Notes: generated by a model not told the origin, from the sequence alone. A stretch of DNA of 64,000 nucleotides from Marinobacter sediminicola (GCF_031157525.1 NZ_JAVIXR010000003.1:124001-188000); one strand, 5' to 3'; shown: positions 8,233 through 17,666, counted from the first letter of the stretch. Numbers and translations are program-made.

Positions 8233-9206
8233 CAGCGACTCCGGTGCAACAGATAGAGAAACATGGGCACACCCAGCAATGCGGTTATCACGCCAACCGG
8301 CAACTGTTCGGGCGCAATCACCGTACGCGCCAGAGTGTCTGCCAGCACCAGCAACGTCCCGCCGGCCAGAGCGCTGGCAGGCAAGATGGTGCGCTGGTCA
8401 TTCCCCAACACCAGCCGGAGCATGTGAGGCACTATCAGCCCTACAAATCCTATACTCCCCGCAGTTGTCACCGCCGTCGCGGTCAGCAGGCTGGCGAGTA
8501 GATACACCGCCCATTCCAGCGGCCGCACAGAAACACCCAGCGCGGCTGCCTGCATAGGCCCCCGCGCCAGCACATTGAGATTCCGGGCAAGCGGCATAAT
8601 CAAGCCTATGGAGACAACCAGCACTACAAAGGCTGGCCAGGGTGTACGAGCATAGGAAACATCCCCCATCAGCCAATACAGCATGCCGGGCAGTTTGTGC
8701 GAAGGAGTAATTGCCAACATGAGTGTGATCACAGCCCCCCAACCGGAAGCGACCACAACGCCAGTGAGCAGTAGGCGGGAAGGTGTCCAACTACCGGTTC
8801 CATGGGCAAGGCCAAACACCAGCATGGTTGCCAACATGGCACCAGCAAAAGCCGAGCCGGAGATTAGCAGCGTTCCCATCCCGGCAAGCATCGCCAGCAA
8901 CGCACCCACTGCGGCACCACCCGACAGCCCCAGAATGTATGGATCAGCAAGTGGGTTGCGCAGCAATACCTGCATCAGTGCGCCGGCCACAGCCAACAGC
9001 CCCCCCGTCGCAAACGCCGCAATCGCTCGCGGCAGCCGTAATTCCCAAACAAGCGTACGATGCAATGCGCTGCCGTCGCCCTGAATAACCTGCCAAAGAT
9101 CAGGCAGTGGAACGGTCACACTGCCCATAGCCAAAGCCAGCATCATGGCTGCCAGTGCCATCACGCCAAGACCCAGAAGTGAGCGGGTCACTGGCCACCC
9201 TCCCAC
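8232..9206 (-). CDS. btuC: Corrinoid ABC importer permease BtuC-like
   Basis: Integral membrane subunit of the FecCD/BtuC family with about ten hydrophobic helices. Recognisable stretches are LRLPRAIAAFATGGLLAVAG, NPLADPYILGLSGGAAVGAL and GSIGFVGLIVPHMLRLVLG (the coupling loop that contacts BtuD). The start is uncertain: GTG at 9206 gives 324 residues, and another GTG at 9191 gives 319. It sits 18 bp after the btuF stop and overlaps btuD. Confidence 0.92.
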   Translation of the reverse strand: MGGWPVTRSLLGLGVMALAAMMLALAMGSVTVPLPDLWQVIQGDGSALHRTLVWELRLPRAIAAFATGGLLAVAGALMQVLLRNPLADPYILGLSGGAAVGALLAMLAGMGTLLISGSAFAGAMLATMLVFGLAHGTGSWTPSRLLLTGVVVASGWGAVITLMLAITPSHKLPGMLYWLMGDVSYARTPWPAFVVLVVSIGLIMPLARNLNVLARGPMQAAALGVSVRPLEWAVYLLASLLTATAVTTAGSIGFVGLIVPHMLRLVLGNDQRTILPASALAGGTLLVLADTLARTVIAPEQLPVGVITALLGVPMFLYLLHRSR

Positions 9207-9224
9207 AGGTGCTCACCCACGCCA

Positions 9225-10094
9225 TCAATGCCCACGAGCAACGTCCAACTTTTCACAAATCAGCTTGCTGGCCTCGAGTAGCCTGGGCGTGGGCCGGGAA
9301 ATAGGGGAGGCGGGAACAAAAATAAGGTTATCCCGAACCACCGCACTCAACTCGGAATACTCCATCCAGCGATCCAGCTGTTCATCGGCTTCGCCATCTA
9401 CACTCCCCGTGAGAATGGCATGGGGGTTGGCCTTCAAGACAACTTCCGCACTGATTCTTGGCACTAAACGTGGCATATCGCCAAACACATTAACGCCACC
9501 ACACAACTGCAGAACCTTACCAATCAAATGATCATTATTGATGGTCATCAGCGGCTGCTCCCACACCTGATAAAAAACCGGTATCGGCTCCGCGTTGCGA
9601 TACTCGTCAGCAATATCCGCAATGCCCTTTCTGAAACGTTCCGCTTCCGCAAACCCAGCCTGCTCTGTACCCGCAAGAGTAGAAAGCCTCTCGAGAACAC
9701 TGGAAACACCTTCAAAAGTTCGAGGCTCTATGGCGAACTGGGGAATACCCAACGCCTCCAAAAGCTCAATCTGGGCCGGGGGATTTCCTGTTACCCAAGT
9801 GATCACCAAATCCGGCTTAAGCGCCACAAGGGCTTCCAGATCTATCCGCGTATGATTGCCAACCCGCGGGAGCTTGAGTGCAGCGGGAGGATAATCACTG
9901 TAATTAACACCCGCGATTACCTTGTCGCCCGCCCCGGCTGCGAACGTAAGCTCGGTTGCGCCCGGCGACAAAGTAGCAATTCGCTGTGCAGGCGCCGCCA
10001 GACACAGGGGTTGACCGGCATCATCCGTTGCACAAACGTCTGCAAACGCACCGCCAACTAGCGCGAAAAACAGAAAAAAAGCACGAAATATCAT
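9225..10094 (-). CDS. btuF: Periplasmic corrinoid-binding protein BtuF-like
   Basis: Solute-binding subunit that captures corrinoids in the periplasm and delivers them to BtuCD. The ATG at 10094 gives a clear signal peptide (MIFRAFFLFFALVGGAFA) and 289 residues; a longer reading to 10145 would bury the signal. The mature part shows the cluster-A binding-protein pattern: RIATLSPGATELTFAAGAG, GVNYSDYPPAALKLPRVGNH and LEALVALKPDLVITW. It is the first gene of the minus-strand operon and is divergent from riboswitch-btuB. No separate B12 riboswitch is seen in front of it. Confidence 0.9.
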   Translation of the reverse strand: MIFRAFFLFFALVGGAFADVCATDDAGQPLCLAAPAQRIATLSPGATELTFAAGAGDKVIAGVNYSDYPPAALKLPRVGNHTRIDLEALVALKPDLVITWVTGNPPAQIELLEALGIPQFAIEPRTFEGVSSVLERLSTLAGTEQAGFAEAERFRKGIADIADEYRNAEPIPVFYQVWEQPLMTINNDHLIGKVLQLCGGVNVFGDMPRLVPRISAEVVLKANPHAILTGSVDGEADEQLDRWMEYSELSAVVRDNLIFVPASPISRPTPRLLEASKLICEKLDVARGH

Positions 10095-10204
10095 TGAAAG
10101 CTCATTCCTTGGTCTGCTGCCAAAATGACAGATCCGGCGCCACAAATAACATTAATTGACTGACATAAAACGGAACCCTAGACTATGCGCCAAGTTCTAT
10201 CCGT

Positions 10205-10433
10205 AGCAGGTGCCCGTGGCGCAATATACGTTATCGTATTATTGAGCGCAGGGTGAAACTGGGAAGTTCGGTTAAAGTCCGACGCTGCCCCCGCAACGGT
10301 AAGTGGCAATGAGCAGGATCAGCTCCAGCCTTCTGGCTGGCGCGAGCGCATCCTACTCTGGCGACATCGCCAGCCGCAAGCCCGGAGACCGGCCTGCTAC
10401 CGGCTATCAGTGAGTACTGGCGGAGGGCTGGTA
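10205..10433 (+). ncRNA. Cobalamin (AdoCbl) riboswitch upstream of btuB
   Basis: Conserved cobalamin-riboswitch blocks occur in order. GGTGAAACTGGGAA is near 10252, GCTGCCCCCGCAACGG at 10284-10299, and the B12 box AGCCCGGAGACCGGCC at 10379-10394. Paired arms between them (for example CCAGCC/GGCTGG near 10325-10340) fit the known fold. The btuB ATG lies about 120 nt further on. A downstream hairpin (10398-10405 with 10426-10433, two G-U pairs) followed by TTTTT at 10442 may be part of the expression platform; I cannot decide between terminator and translational control. It occupies the 459-bp gap between btuF and btuB. Confidence 0.92.
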
Positions 10434-10553
10434 CCGCGGAGTTTTTGCCTGCTCGTGTTGGCGTTAAACCTCCTGATGATAGCTGTTCTCGCAGCTGAAG
10501 CGGTTTTCTTTGGCTGTGGTTTATAGCTCATTTGGCCATGGTTAACTGCTCTA

Positions 10554-12524
10554 ATGCGTCGTTTTTTCTGCCTGCTATTTCTTTTCCCCCTGGCTGCCGC
10601 AAACGCGGACGACGCTGCGCCGTTTATCATTGTTGAAAGCTCACCCGCCAACGCAGCAACAACCATCGATCCCTCCAAGGCAACCGGCCCGGTACGGGTA
10701 ATCCCCCGTTCGGAATATGAAAACCGCACCGCCAATCTGGCCAACGTGCTCAGCAATCAGACGGGCGTTCAGATTCGCCAAAGTGGCGGCTTGGGTAGTT
10801 ATTCCTCTGTCTCCATCAGAGGTTCCACCGCTCGCCAGGTTCAGGTTGTGGTTGACGGCATGCTGCTCAACGATCCCGTAACGGGCGGGGTGGATATGGG
10901 CAAGCTAGGGCTTCACGACATCAGCCGAATTCAGATTTACCCTGGTGGCGCACCCGCGCAGTTTGCCCAGGCTGGTATTGGTGGCGTGGTGGTTATGGAA
11001 ACCCTGGGCAAAGATATTGAAGATTCCACCCGCATTAACTTGGGCGCAGGTTCTTTTGATACCTACAAGATGGGCCTGTTCAACAGTGGCAGCCACGAAG
11101 ATTTTTATTATTGGGTATCGCTGGATCGGCAGAGCAGTAACAACGATTTTGAGTACCCCAACAGCCGCGAATGGTTCAATCCGAACGATGGCGCCACGAC
11201 AAAACGCCGGAATGCAGACTACGAGCAGGATGCTGTCAGCACTAAGCTGGGCTGGGAGATTAATAACACCAGCAAGCTGGACGCGCTGATTCAGTACAAC
11301 GATAACGAGCAGGGCGTTCCAAGCATTCAGAACTGGCAAAATAACAAAGCGTTTTTAGCCAACGACACCCTACGCACCCAATTGCACTATCAGCAAAAAG
11401 GCTGGATGGATGGCCAGGTTCACTCCAGCCACCGAGTGATATGGTCGGATGCCAACGAGCGTTACAACAACAAAACAGGACTGGTCGGGCTGGGCACAAC
11501 CGACGTCTATACCCGCACAAAACAGCTTGGAATGGCCAATACCCTCACTTGGTTGTTGGGCAACCACACGCTTTCCGCCGCTATCGATGTCGCAAAATAC
11601 GACTACCGACAGAACGACAAGCTCAGCTCGGATCTGCCTGACGAAAGGGAACGCCTGCAAATCGCCAGCGCGCTTTCCCACCAATGGCTCAGCTCCAACA
11701 GCCGCTGGCGCTCGCAGGTATCTCTGCGACAGTACCGCATTGACGACCATTCCGATGAAGCACTCGGCAATGGCACCGTCACGCAAACCTCCAGTACAAA
11801 TCGCTACAACAGCTGGCAACTGGGGTTGAGCCATTACTTTGCCGGCAACTGGGAAATTTCAGGGGCGTTGTCCAGACAAGTTCGCATTCCAACTCTGCAG
11901 GAGCTCTATGGTCAACAGGGGTTATTTGTCGGCAACCCCGATCTTGAAGCCGAAGAGTCGAAGAACTACGAAATAACTCTGCGCACAGACCGGGGCTGGG
12001 GGCACGCCGAATTAACAGGGTTCTATCGTGAACTTGACCCTGCTGTTGCCGCGATCTACGACGCCCGCGGCGTTGGCCGTTACACCAATTTATCCGCAGA
12101 AATATACGGCGCAGAAATAGATGCATTGTGGCGCATCTACCACTGGTGGGAGCTGTACGGCAACGCAACACTTCAGGAGTCTGAAAACACTGATGACAGC
12201 GTCAGTGATCGCTTCGAGCAACGACTTCCCGGCATTTACCATGAGTCATTTGTCGCCGGCAGCCGCTGGCATATCCGGCCTTTTCGCGTTGACGTTTCCT
12301 ACAATTATGACGACAAGCTCTATTATGACGCCGCCAACAGGCTCATGGCCGACCCCCGCACTCTGATAAACGCTTCCATAAGCTGGACAAAGGTCTGGCC
12401 CAACCGAGGCGAGAGCGAAGTCACTCTGGAACTTCAAAATATAACAAACGAAACCTATCAGGATTTCAGCCGCTTTCCCGGTCCGGGAAGGAGTTGGTTT
12501 GTGAATGTGAAGCACATTTTTTGA
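10554..12524 (+). CDS. btuB: TonB-dependent outer-membrane corrinoid receptor BtuB
   Basis: A 656-residue gated beta-barrel that imports corrinoids with TonB energy. A signal peptide (MRRFFCLLFLFPLAAANA) precedes the plug domain, with ANVLSNQTGVQIRQSGGLG, SSVSIRGSTARQVQVVVDG and PGGAPAQFAQAGIGGVVVME. The rest is barrel strands ending SWFVNVKHIF with a terminal Phe, as expected for BAM recognition. The cobalamin riboswitch directly upstream identifies the substrate. No good Shine-Dalgarno is visible before ATG 10554 (AACTGCTCTA), which could mean translation depends on the riboswitch fold. Confidence 0.92.
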   Translation: MRRFFCLLFLFPLAAANADDAAPFIIVESSPANAATTIDPSKATGPVRVIPRSEYENRTANLANVLSNQTGVQIRQSGGLGSYSSVSIRGSTARQVQVVVDGMLLNDPVTGGVDMGKLGLHDISRIQIYPGGAPAQFAQAGIGGVVVMETLGKDIEDSTRINLGAGSFDTYKMGLFNSGSHEDFYYWVSLDRQSSNNDFEYPNSREWFNPNDGATTKRRNADYEQDAVSTKLGWEINNTSKLDALIQYNDNEQGVPSIQNWQNNKAFLANDTLRTQLHYQQKGWMDGQVHSSHRVIWSDANERYNNKTGLVGLGTTDVYTRTKQLGMANTLTWLLGNHTLSAAIDVAKYDYRQNDKLSSDLPDERERLQIASALSHQWLSSNSRWRSQVSLRQYRIDDHSDEALGNGTVTQTSSTNRYNSWQLGLSHYFAGNWEISGALSRQVRIPTLQELYGQQGLFVGNPDLEAEESKNYEITLRTDRGWGHAELTGFYRELDPAVAAIYDARGVGRYTNLSAEIYGAEIDALWRIYHWWELYGNATLQESENTDDSVSDRFEQRLPGIYHESFVAGSRWHIRPFRVDVSYNYDDKLYYDAANRLMADPRTLINASISWTKVWPNRGESEVTLELQNITNETYQDFSRFPGPGRSWFVNVKHIF

Positions 12525-12592
12525 TCGGCGAATATCTAATTACGCAAACCAAAAAGAAAGACCTTATATAAACAGGAACCAAGGAACCCATC

Positions 12593-13807
12593 ATGAAAAC
12601 TGAACTGCACTTCCGTAGATTCGCTCTACCCTTCGTGCTTGCCCTGTCTGCCACACTTACTGCCTGTGGCGGAAGCTCAAGCAACAGTGGCAGCATCGAG
12701 ATCGATGAAAATACAAAGTACGTTGCCGCAATCGCGACTGCGTCGAGTGATTACCTGTCTGGCGAAGTCGAGTTGGCTGAACTGGGCAAAGACGATATAT
12801 CGGCTAACGGTGGTTATTTTCCGGGGCCGTCTGATATTACAGTGAATGCCTACGGTGAAAACTACTACCTGATTGGTAAATTCTTCATTGATACCATCAA
12901 GAAGGTCAATATCAAAGATCCGGCCATCGCTACGTGGGACTACTCCACACTGGCAAAAGGCGCTACCGGCTCATCAAATCCTTATCAGCTGGTCTTTGTT
13001 AGTGAGCAAAAAGCGTATCTCCTCCGCTATGGCGCAAGCACCGCATGGATCGTAAACCCGTCAGCCGCCAATGAGTCAGAGTTCTATACGGGTGAACTGG
13101 ATTTGTCCGCTTACATACCCCAAAACACAACCGGAGCACCAAACATGTCCTCTGGGGTGATTGTTGGAAGCAAGCTCTTTATTACTCTTGAGCGTTTGGG
13201 TAGCGACTATAAGCCGACAAACACAAGCTATGTCGCGGTCTTCGACACAACAACCGACACGGAAATCGATACTGACTCAGGGAATGCAGAAGGGCTTGAG
13301 GGCATTGCCTTGCTGGGTCGCAACCCAACACGCATTGAACATGTTGAGGGACTTGGCTTGGTGGTAGTTAATCGAGGCGGGTTCAGCTCCCCATTTGCTG
13401 GCACAGGTCTGGACATCATTGACCCTGACACCTATACCGTCAGCCCTTTAATTACTGACGCTGAGATTACCACACAGATCAACAACGCCGTATTTGTGAG
13501 TCCAACACAGGCTTACGTTCTTAACTACACAGGCTGGCAGGACATTTCCCTGCAACGCTTCAACCCATTGGCAGGCGCCAGCAGTCTCACGGATGTTGCT
13601 GGTCTAACAGGCGGTGATTTCAGAACTATCGACCTAAGCCCCGAAGGTACTCTCTGGATAGGGGATGCCAACACCAGTGCTCAAGGTGTTCGCATCTTTG
13701 ATACGTCCACCGATCAACAGGTCGATTTTGTAGAAACACAGCTACTGCCCATTGCAGTTGCATTCATCGAAACAGGCAAAGACACGGAAGTAGCAGGCAC
13801 ACCATAA
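12593..13807 (+). CDS. Putative surface lipoprotein with YncE/BtuG-like beta-propeller repeats
   Basis: 404 residues with a lipoprotein signal whose lipobox is LTAC (Cys near residue 25), followed by a Gly/Ser-rich tether (GGSSSNSGS). The body contains repeated blade-like strands: FPGPSDITVNAYGENYYLIG, YVAVFDTTTDTEI, GLDIIDPDTYTVSPLI, NNAVFVSPTQAYVLNYTG and GVRIFDTSTDQQVDF. It follows btuB by 68 bp on the same strand and ends at a terminator, so it is probably under the same riboswitch. In Bacteroides the beta-propeller lipoprotein BtuG binds B12 and sits on BtuB. I infer an analogous role but have no direct evidence. Confidence 0.6.
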   Translation: MKTELHFRRFALPFVLALSATLTACGGSSSNSGSIEIDENTKYVAAIATASSDYLSGEVELAELGKDDISANGGYFPGPSDITVNAYGENYYLIGKFFIDTIKKVNIKDPAIATWDYSTLAKGATGSSNPYQLVFVSEQKAYLLRYGASTAWIVNPSAANESEFYTGELDLSAYIPQNTTGAPNMSSGVIVGSKLFITLERLGSDYKPTNTSYVAVFDTTTDTEIDTDSGNAEGLEGIALLGRNPTRIEHVEGLGLVVVNRGGFSSPFAGTGLDIIDPDTYTVSPLITDAEITTQINNAVFVSPTQAYVLNYTGWQDISLQRFNPLAGASSLTDVAGLTGGDFRTIDLSPEGTLWIGDANTSAQGVRIFDTSTDQQVDFVETQLLPIAVAFIETGKDTEVAGTP

Positions 13808-13820
13808 GCGAAGTAAAACT

Positions 13821-13854
13821 AAAGGCAGCGGTGGATTATTGCGCCGCTGCCTTT
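13821..13854. terminator. Bidirectional hairpin terminator between the lipoprotein gene and cobD
   Basis: AAAGGCAGCGG (13821-13831) pairs perfectly with CCGCTGCCTTT (13844-13854). It lies 13 bp after the lipoprotein stop, and the cobD stop codon falls in its loop, so it can serve both convergent genes. The T tract is short (TTT). Confidence 0.7.
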
Positions 13855-14855
13855 ATCACCTCAGCCAAGCGCTTCCACTCGCCACTGCTGCCGGGCAGTC
13901 CAAATCTCAGCATTTCTGGCTGGGTAAAACAGCGAACCAGCACGCCGCTACGGGCAAAGATTTCCGCCAAAGCGCTCGCTTGGCCGACCCTTACGGTCTG
14001 AAACAGAGGGCTACCGCCGAAAACCGGAAACACACTGTCTTGGAGCAACCCTCTCAACTTGTCAGAGTCACCGCGCAAACGGTGCAAGGCATTCTGCTGC
14101 CAGTCATGATCCTCCAGCGCCCGAGCCATCACATAACGAGCAGGCCCACCAAGCACCCAAGGGCCGAGCGCACTTCTTAAAGCCCCAGCAACAACAGGAT
14201 CCGCTAGCACCGCCCCTGCACGCACCCCCGCCAATCCAAAAAACTTTCCCAGCGAACGCAGAATAATCAAACCTGGCAAACCGGCACGGAATGCCAAACT
14301 GAATGCCGGCGTAGCATCCATAAACGCCTCATCGACAACGAGCCAACCACCGCGCTTCTGCAGCTGCTGATGCCAGCGCAGGAGCGTCGAGGGCGGGACG
14401 ATTTCACCGGTGGGGTTATTGGGGTTAATCCACACCAGCACATCCAGCCGGTCCAGCCAACGGTCATCACAGCCTGTCGCTCCACCGTCTGTTTGCTCAG
14501 GTGCTATAGGCACAATTGTATGGCCTGCCTGCCGCCAGCTTTGCCCATGCTCTCGATAACCCGGCACAGGTATACCCACACGGCAGGGTTTGCGTAATTT
14601 CGGCAGCGCCATGATCGCTGCCTGGCTGCCCGGCACAGGCACACAGGCCGCCTCCGCGGGCGCTCCTGACCACTTGCGAATAACTTCTTCAAGCCCATCA
14701 TCGGCTTCGGGCAGCCTTTGCCAAAGCTCTGCCGGTATTTCAGGCACTGGCCAGCCATTGGGGTTAATGCCAGTAGACAAATCAAGCCATTCCGAACGGG
14801 GGATTCCCCAGCGTTCTGCCGCTTTGTTTAAACGCCCACCATGTTCCAGCATCAT
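13836..14855 (-). CDS. cobD: L-threonine-O-3-phosphate decarboxylase CobD (PLP-dependent)
   Basis: Makes (R)-1-amino-2-propanol phosphate, the linker of the nucleotide loop of cobalamin. 339 residues of aminotransferase fold. LDLSTGINPNGWPVP is near the N-terminus, WINPNNPTGEIVPPS and VDEAFMD follow, and SLGKFFGLAGVRAG contains the PLP-binding Lys. The start at 14855 forms an ATGA overlap with the cbiB stop. cobD and cbiB act consecutively: CbiB attaches the CobD product to cobyric acid. Confidence 0.92.
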   Translation of the reverse strand: MMLEHGGRLNKAAERWGIPRSEWLDLSTGINPNGWPVPEIPAELWQRLPEADDGLEEVIRKWSGAPAEAACVPVPGSQAAIMALPKLRKPCRVGIPVPGYREHGQSWRQAGHTIVPIAPEQTDGGATGCDDRWLDRLDVLVWINPNNPTGEIVPPSTLLRWHQQLQKRGGWLVVDEAFMDATPAFSLAFRAGLPGLIILRSLGKFFGLAGVRAGAVLADPVVAGALRSALGPWVLGGPARYVMARALEDHDWQQNALHRLRGDSDKLRGLLQDSVFPVFGGSPLFQTVRVGQASALAEIFARSGVLVRCFTQPEMLRFGLPGSSGEWKRLAEVIKAAAQ

Positions 14856-15814
14856 GATGAATGCACCGCCAAAAACCAAAACACTGTGGTCACCAGAAGC
14901 GCGCCAAGCCAGAGCCAGACTCCCCGCCGTACCAATGTGATCGCAGCGTCCACACTGGCGGAGCTCGCATTCTGGGTGCCACCCAGCACCGGGCGATGTT
15001 TAACGCCGGAAGGATAGGGTGAGGGCCCACCAAGCCGAACATTCAGTGCGCCGGCACCCGCCGCCATCACAGGGCCGGCATTGGGGCTATCCCATTGTGG
15101 CGCCTGATGTCTCCAGCACCACCATGCCAGCTTGCGATTGCCCAGCAGCATGTAGGTAAGGGCTGTCAGCCGAGCGGGCACCCAGCCCATAAGGTCATCC
15201 AGCCGTGCGGCCACTCGGCCAAAATATAGAAACCGTGGGTTGCGATAGCCCCACATGGCATCCAGGGTATTCACCATTCGGTGCAGCACAACACCCGGAA
15301 TGCCTGCAGCCAGGAACCAGAACAAACTGGCAAACACCGCATCGGCTCCATTCTCCAGCATGGACTCAGTTGCCGCTGCAGCCACACCTTTTTCGTCCAG
15401 CGCACTCGCCTTACGGCTGACAATACGACTGACTTGCTCACGAGCTGTCTCAAGATCGCCGGCCTGCAATGGCTCAGCCACCGCTCTGCCATGCTCAGCC
15501 AATCCGCGAAGAGACATGGCGAGCCAAAGGACGATCGATTGAATCAACATCAACAGCCACCCATCGAGAGTGACAGACACCCAGATCGCTAAGCCCAAAA
15601 ACGGTGCTGTGAGCAAAAATACGGAAAACAGACCAGCCAACAGACTCAGCCGGGAATTAGTCGGTGCGGTGTTAAATCGCTTTTCAACGGCGTTTGCCAA
15701 ATGCCCGAAGCCGACCACCGGATGCAAGCGACGCGGCTCACCGAACAGCTGATCAAGGGCGAGGGCGAGCACAAAAACAATTAAAGGAGTGAATAAAAGC
15801 ACTGGTGATTCCAA
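14852..15814 (-). CDS. cbiB: Adenosylcobinamide-phosphate synthase CbiB
   Basis: Inner-membrane enzyme that condenses adenosylcobyric acid with aminopropanol phosphate. 320 residues with hydrophobic helices. Family motifs: ALDQLFGEPRRLHPVVGFG at the N-terminus, ESMLENGADAVFASLFWF, ALDAMWGYRNPRFLYFGRVA and MAAGAGALNVRLGGPS. The 144-bp gap to the divergent cobT would hold promoters for both directions. The ATGA overlap with cobD indicates translational coupling. Confidence 0.93.
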   Translation of the reverse strand: MESPVLLFTPLIVFVLALALDQLFGEPRRLHPVVGFGHLANAVEKRFNTAPTNSRLSLLAGLFSVFLLTAPFLGLAIWVSVTLDGWLLMLIQSIVLWLAMSLRGLAEHGRAVAEPLQAGDLETAREQVSRIVSRKASALDEKGVAAAATESMLENGADAVFASLFWFLAAGIPGVVLHRMVNTLDAMWGYRNPRFLYFGRVAARLDDLMGWVPARLTALTYMLLGNRKLAWWCWRHQAPQWDSPNAGPVMAAGAGALNVRLGGPSPYPSGVKHRPVLGGTQNASSASVDAAITLVRRGVWLWLGALLVTTVFWFLAVHSS

Positions 15815-15957
15815 GCCGGTCAGTCGATGAAACCGTCAAGCCTACCTCATTACACCCAGTCGGAGTATGATCCCGCTCCACACTCTATTGAACCCAAGCC
15901 CTGATCGCCGTAATAGCATCTGACGTTACGGTCTATTGATGTCTGAAGGTATGTGAA

Positions 15958-17028
15958 ATGTCGTTTCCCAGCAGTTGGACTACCCCTCCCCAACAACCCG
16001 ACGCACAGTTTTTTGAACGAGCCGCCCAGCGTCAAAGCGTTCTGACCAAGCCCGCCGGCTCACTGGGTCGGCTCGAAAACGTGGCTGTTCAGCTAGCCGG
16101 GCTGCAGGGCACTGTTACGCCAGCAGTTGATCGTGTTCAGATCAGCGTTTTTGTGGGTGATCACGGTATTTGTGAAGAGGGCGTTTCAGCCTATCCCCAG
16201 GAGGTTACGGCTCAAATGATTGCCAATTTCGCCAATGGCGGCGCTGCTATAAGCGTGTTGGCCAAATCCCTGGGTGCGGAACTGGAAGTTGTTAACCTGG
16301 GCACGGTAGCGGATGTTGAGCCCAACTTACCCGGTGTGGTTGATGCTCACATCGCCCCCTGCACCCGTAATTTTTCAGAAGCCGATGCCATGACGACTGA
16401 GCAGCTATGCGCCGCGTTGAGCCACGGCGATGCCGCAGCCCAGCGTGCTGCAGACAAGGGCAGCCAGTTATTCATTGGCGGCGAAATGGGGATAGGTAAC
16501 ACCACCTCCGCCACGGCTCTTGCCAGTTCGCTCATGAGCAAAAACCCCATGAAACTCACTGGTCCTGGCACCGGCCTGGACATGGCGGGCGTGCGCCACA
16601 AAGCGGAAATCATCATCCTGGCCATTCAGCGCCACGATAACGATGACGATGGCGAGGATGCCATTGCCGTACTCAAGGCCTTTGGTGGCTTTGAAATAGC
16701 CGCTCTGGCAGGCGCCTTTGCCGGCTGCGCAGCGCGATCCATTCCGGTGTTGGTCGATGGGTATATTGCCTCTGTCGCAGCGTTGCTTGCGGTGAGCCAG
16801 CAGCCAGGCATCCGCCCTTGGCTGCTATTTGCTCACCGCTCCGCTGAGCCTGGCCACGAAGCTATTCTTGCCGCATTGGGTGCTGAACCCTTGCTGGATC
16901 TTGGCATGCGGCTCGGTGAAGGCAGCGGGGCAGCTGTCGCCATTCCGCTATTGAGAATGGCCTGTGAGCTTCACAACAAAATGGCCAGCTTTGAAGACGC
17001 TGGCGTTAGCAATAAAGATCCGCAATAA
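15958..17028 (+). CDS. cobT: Nicotinate-nucleotide--dimethylbenzimidazole phosphoribosyltransferase
   Basis: Activates the lower ligand: DMB plus nicotinate mononucleotide gives alpha-ribazole 5'-phosphate. 356 residues. Diagnostic segments are QSVLTKPAGSLGRLENVAV near the N-terminus, VFVGDHGICEEGVSAYPQEV, GEMGIGNTTSATAL and the C-terminal DLGMRLGEGSGAAVAIPLL, which carries the catalytic Glu. It is followed 14 bp later by cobC, whose enzyme would dephosphorylate its product. With BluB in the same window, the cell can make its own DMB-type lower ligand. Confidence 0.95.
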   Translation: MSFPSSWTTPPQQPDAQFFERAAQRQSVLTKPAGSLGRLENVAVQLAGLQGTVTPAVDRVQISVFVGDHGICEEGVSAYPQEVTAQMIANFANGGAAISVLAKSLGAELEVVNLGTVADVEPNLPGVVDAHIAPCTRNFSEADAMTTEQLCAALSHGDAAAQRAADKGSQLFIGGEMGIGNTTSATALASSLMSKNPMKLTGPGTGLDMAGVRHKAEIIILAIQRHDNDDDGEDAIAVLKAFGGFEIAALAGAFAGCAARSIPVLVDGYIASVAALLAVSQQPGIRPWLLFAHRSAEPGHEAILAALGAEPLLDLGMRLGEGSGAAVAIPLLRMACELHNKMASFEDAGVSNKDPQ

Positions 17029-17042
17029 AGAGGGCAGGCACC

Positions 17043-17666
17043 ATGGCTGATAGCACATCCGTGTTTGACCTGATTCGCCACGGCGAGCCGGAAGGCGGCC
17101 CCATGTATCGCGGCAGCAAAGACGACCCGCTAAGCGAGGCGGGGTGGCAGCAGATGCGAAGCGCAGTGACTGAAAGTGAGCACTGGGATGCCATAGTTAC
17201 CTCCCCCATGCTGCGCTGCGTTCGCTTTGCGCAGGAACTCGCAGATAACCGCGGAATCCCCCTGCATAAGGACGAACGTTTGCGGGAGATTAACTTCGGG
17301 GAATGGGAAGGGCGCACAGCCGATGAGGTGATGGCCAACGATGGCGAGAGGCTCAGCCAGTTCTGGGCGAACCCGGTTGCCTACACGCCTCCCGGCGGTG
17401 AAACAGCCAAGGACTTCAATCACCGCGTTACTGAAAGCTGGCACCATTGGCGGGAGAAGCTTGCAGGCCAAAAGGTCCTGATCGTTTGCCATGGTGGGGT
17501 GATCAGGATGGTTATTGCGGATGTTATGAACATCCCCCTGGAGCATTCCTTCTCCAGTGTGGCCACGCCCTATGCCTGCCGTAGCAGAATACAGGTGGAC
17601 ACATCAGCTCACGGGGCTTTCCAAAGCCTTGTAGCCCACGGGTCACTCAAGGCTTCAGCACCGTAG
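17043..17666 (+). CDS. cobC: Alpha-ribazole phosphatase-like histidine phosphatase
   Basis: Histidine-phosphatase (phosphoglycerate mutase) superfamily, 207 residues. The catalytic His is in FDLIRHGEPEG, and the acid/base region is LREINFGEWEGRTADEV. The second His is in VLIVCHGGVIRMVI. Its position directly behind cobT supports removal of the phosphate from alpha-ribazole phosphate or cobalamin phosphate. The family alone would not distinguish this from other phosphatases. Its 3' end overlaps the convergent cobU by 20 bp. Confidence 0.82.
   Translation: MADSTSVFDLIRHGEPEGGPMYRGSKDDPLSEAGWQQMRSAVTESEHWDAIVTSPMLRCVRFAQELADNRGIPLHKDERLREINFGEWEGRTADEVMANDGERLSQFWANPVAYTPPGGETAKDFNHRVTESWHHWREKLAGQKVLIVCHGGVIRMVIADVMNIPLEHSFSSVATPYACRSRIQVDTSAHGAFQSLVAHGSLKASAP

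Noticed and set aside
10095..10200. A second cobalamin riboswitch on the minus strand for btuF
   Set aside because: No B12 box or GCAAC block was found in this direction.
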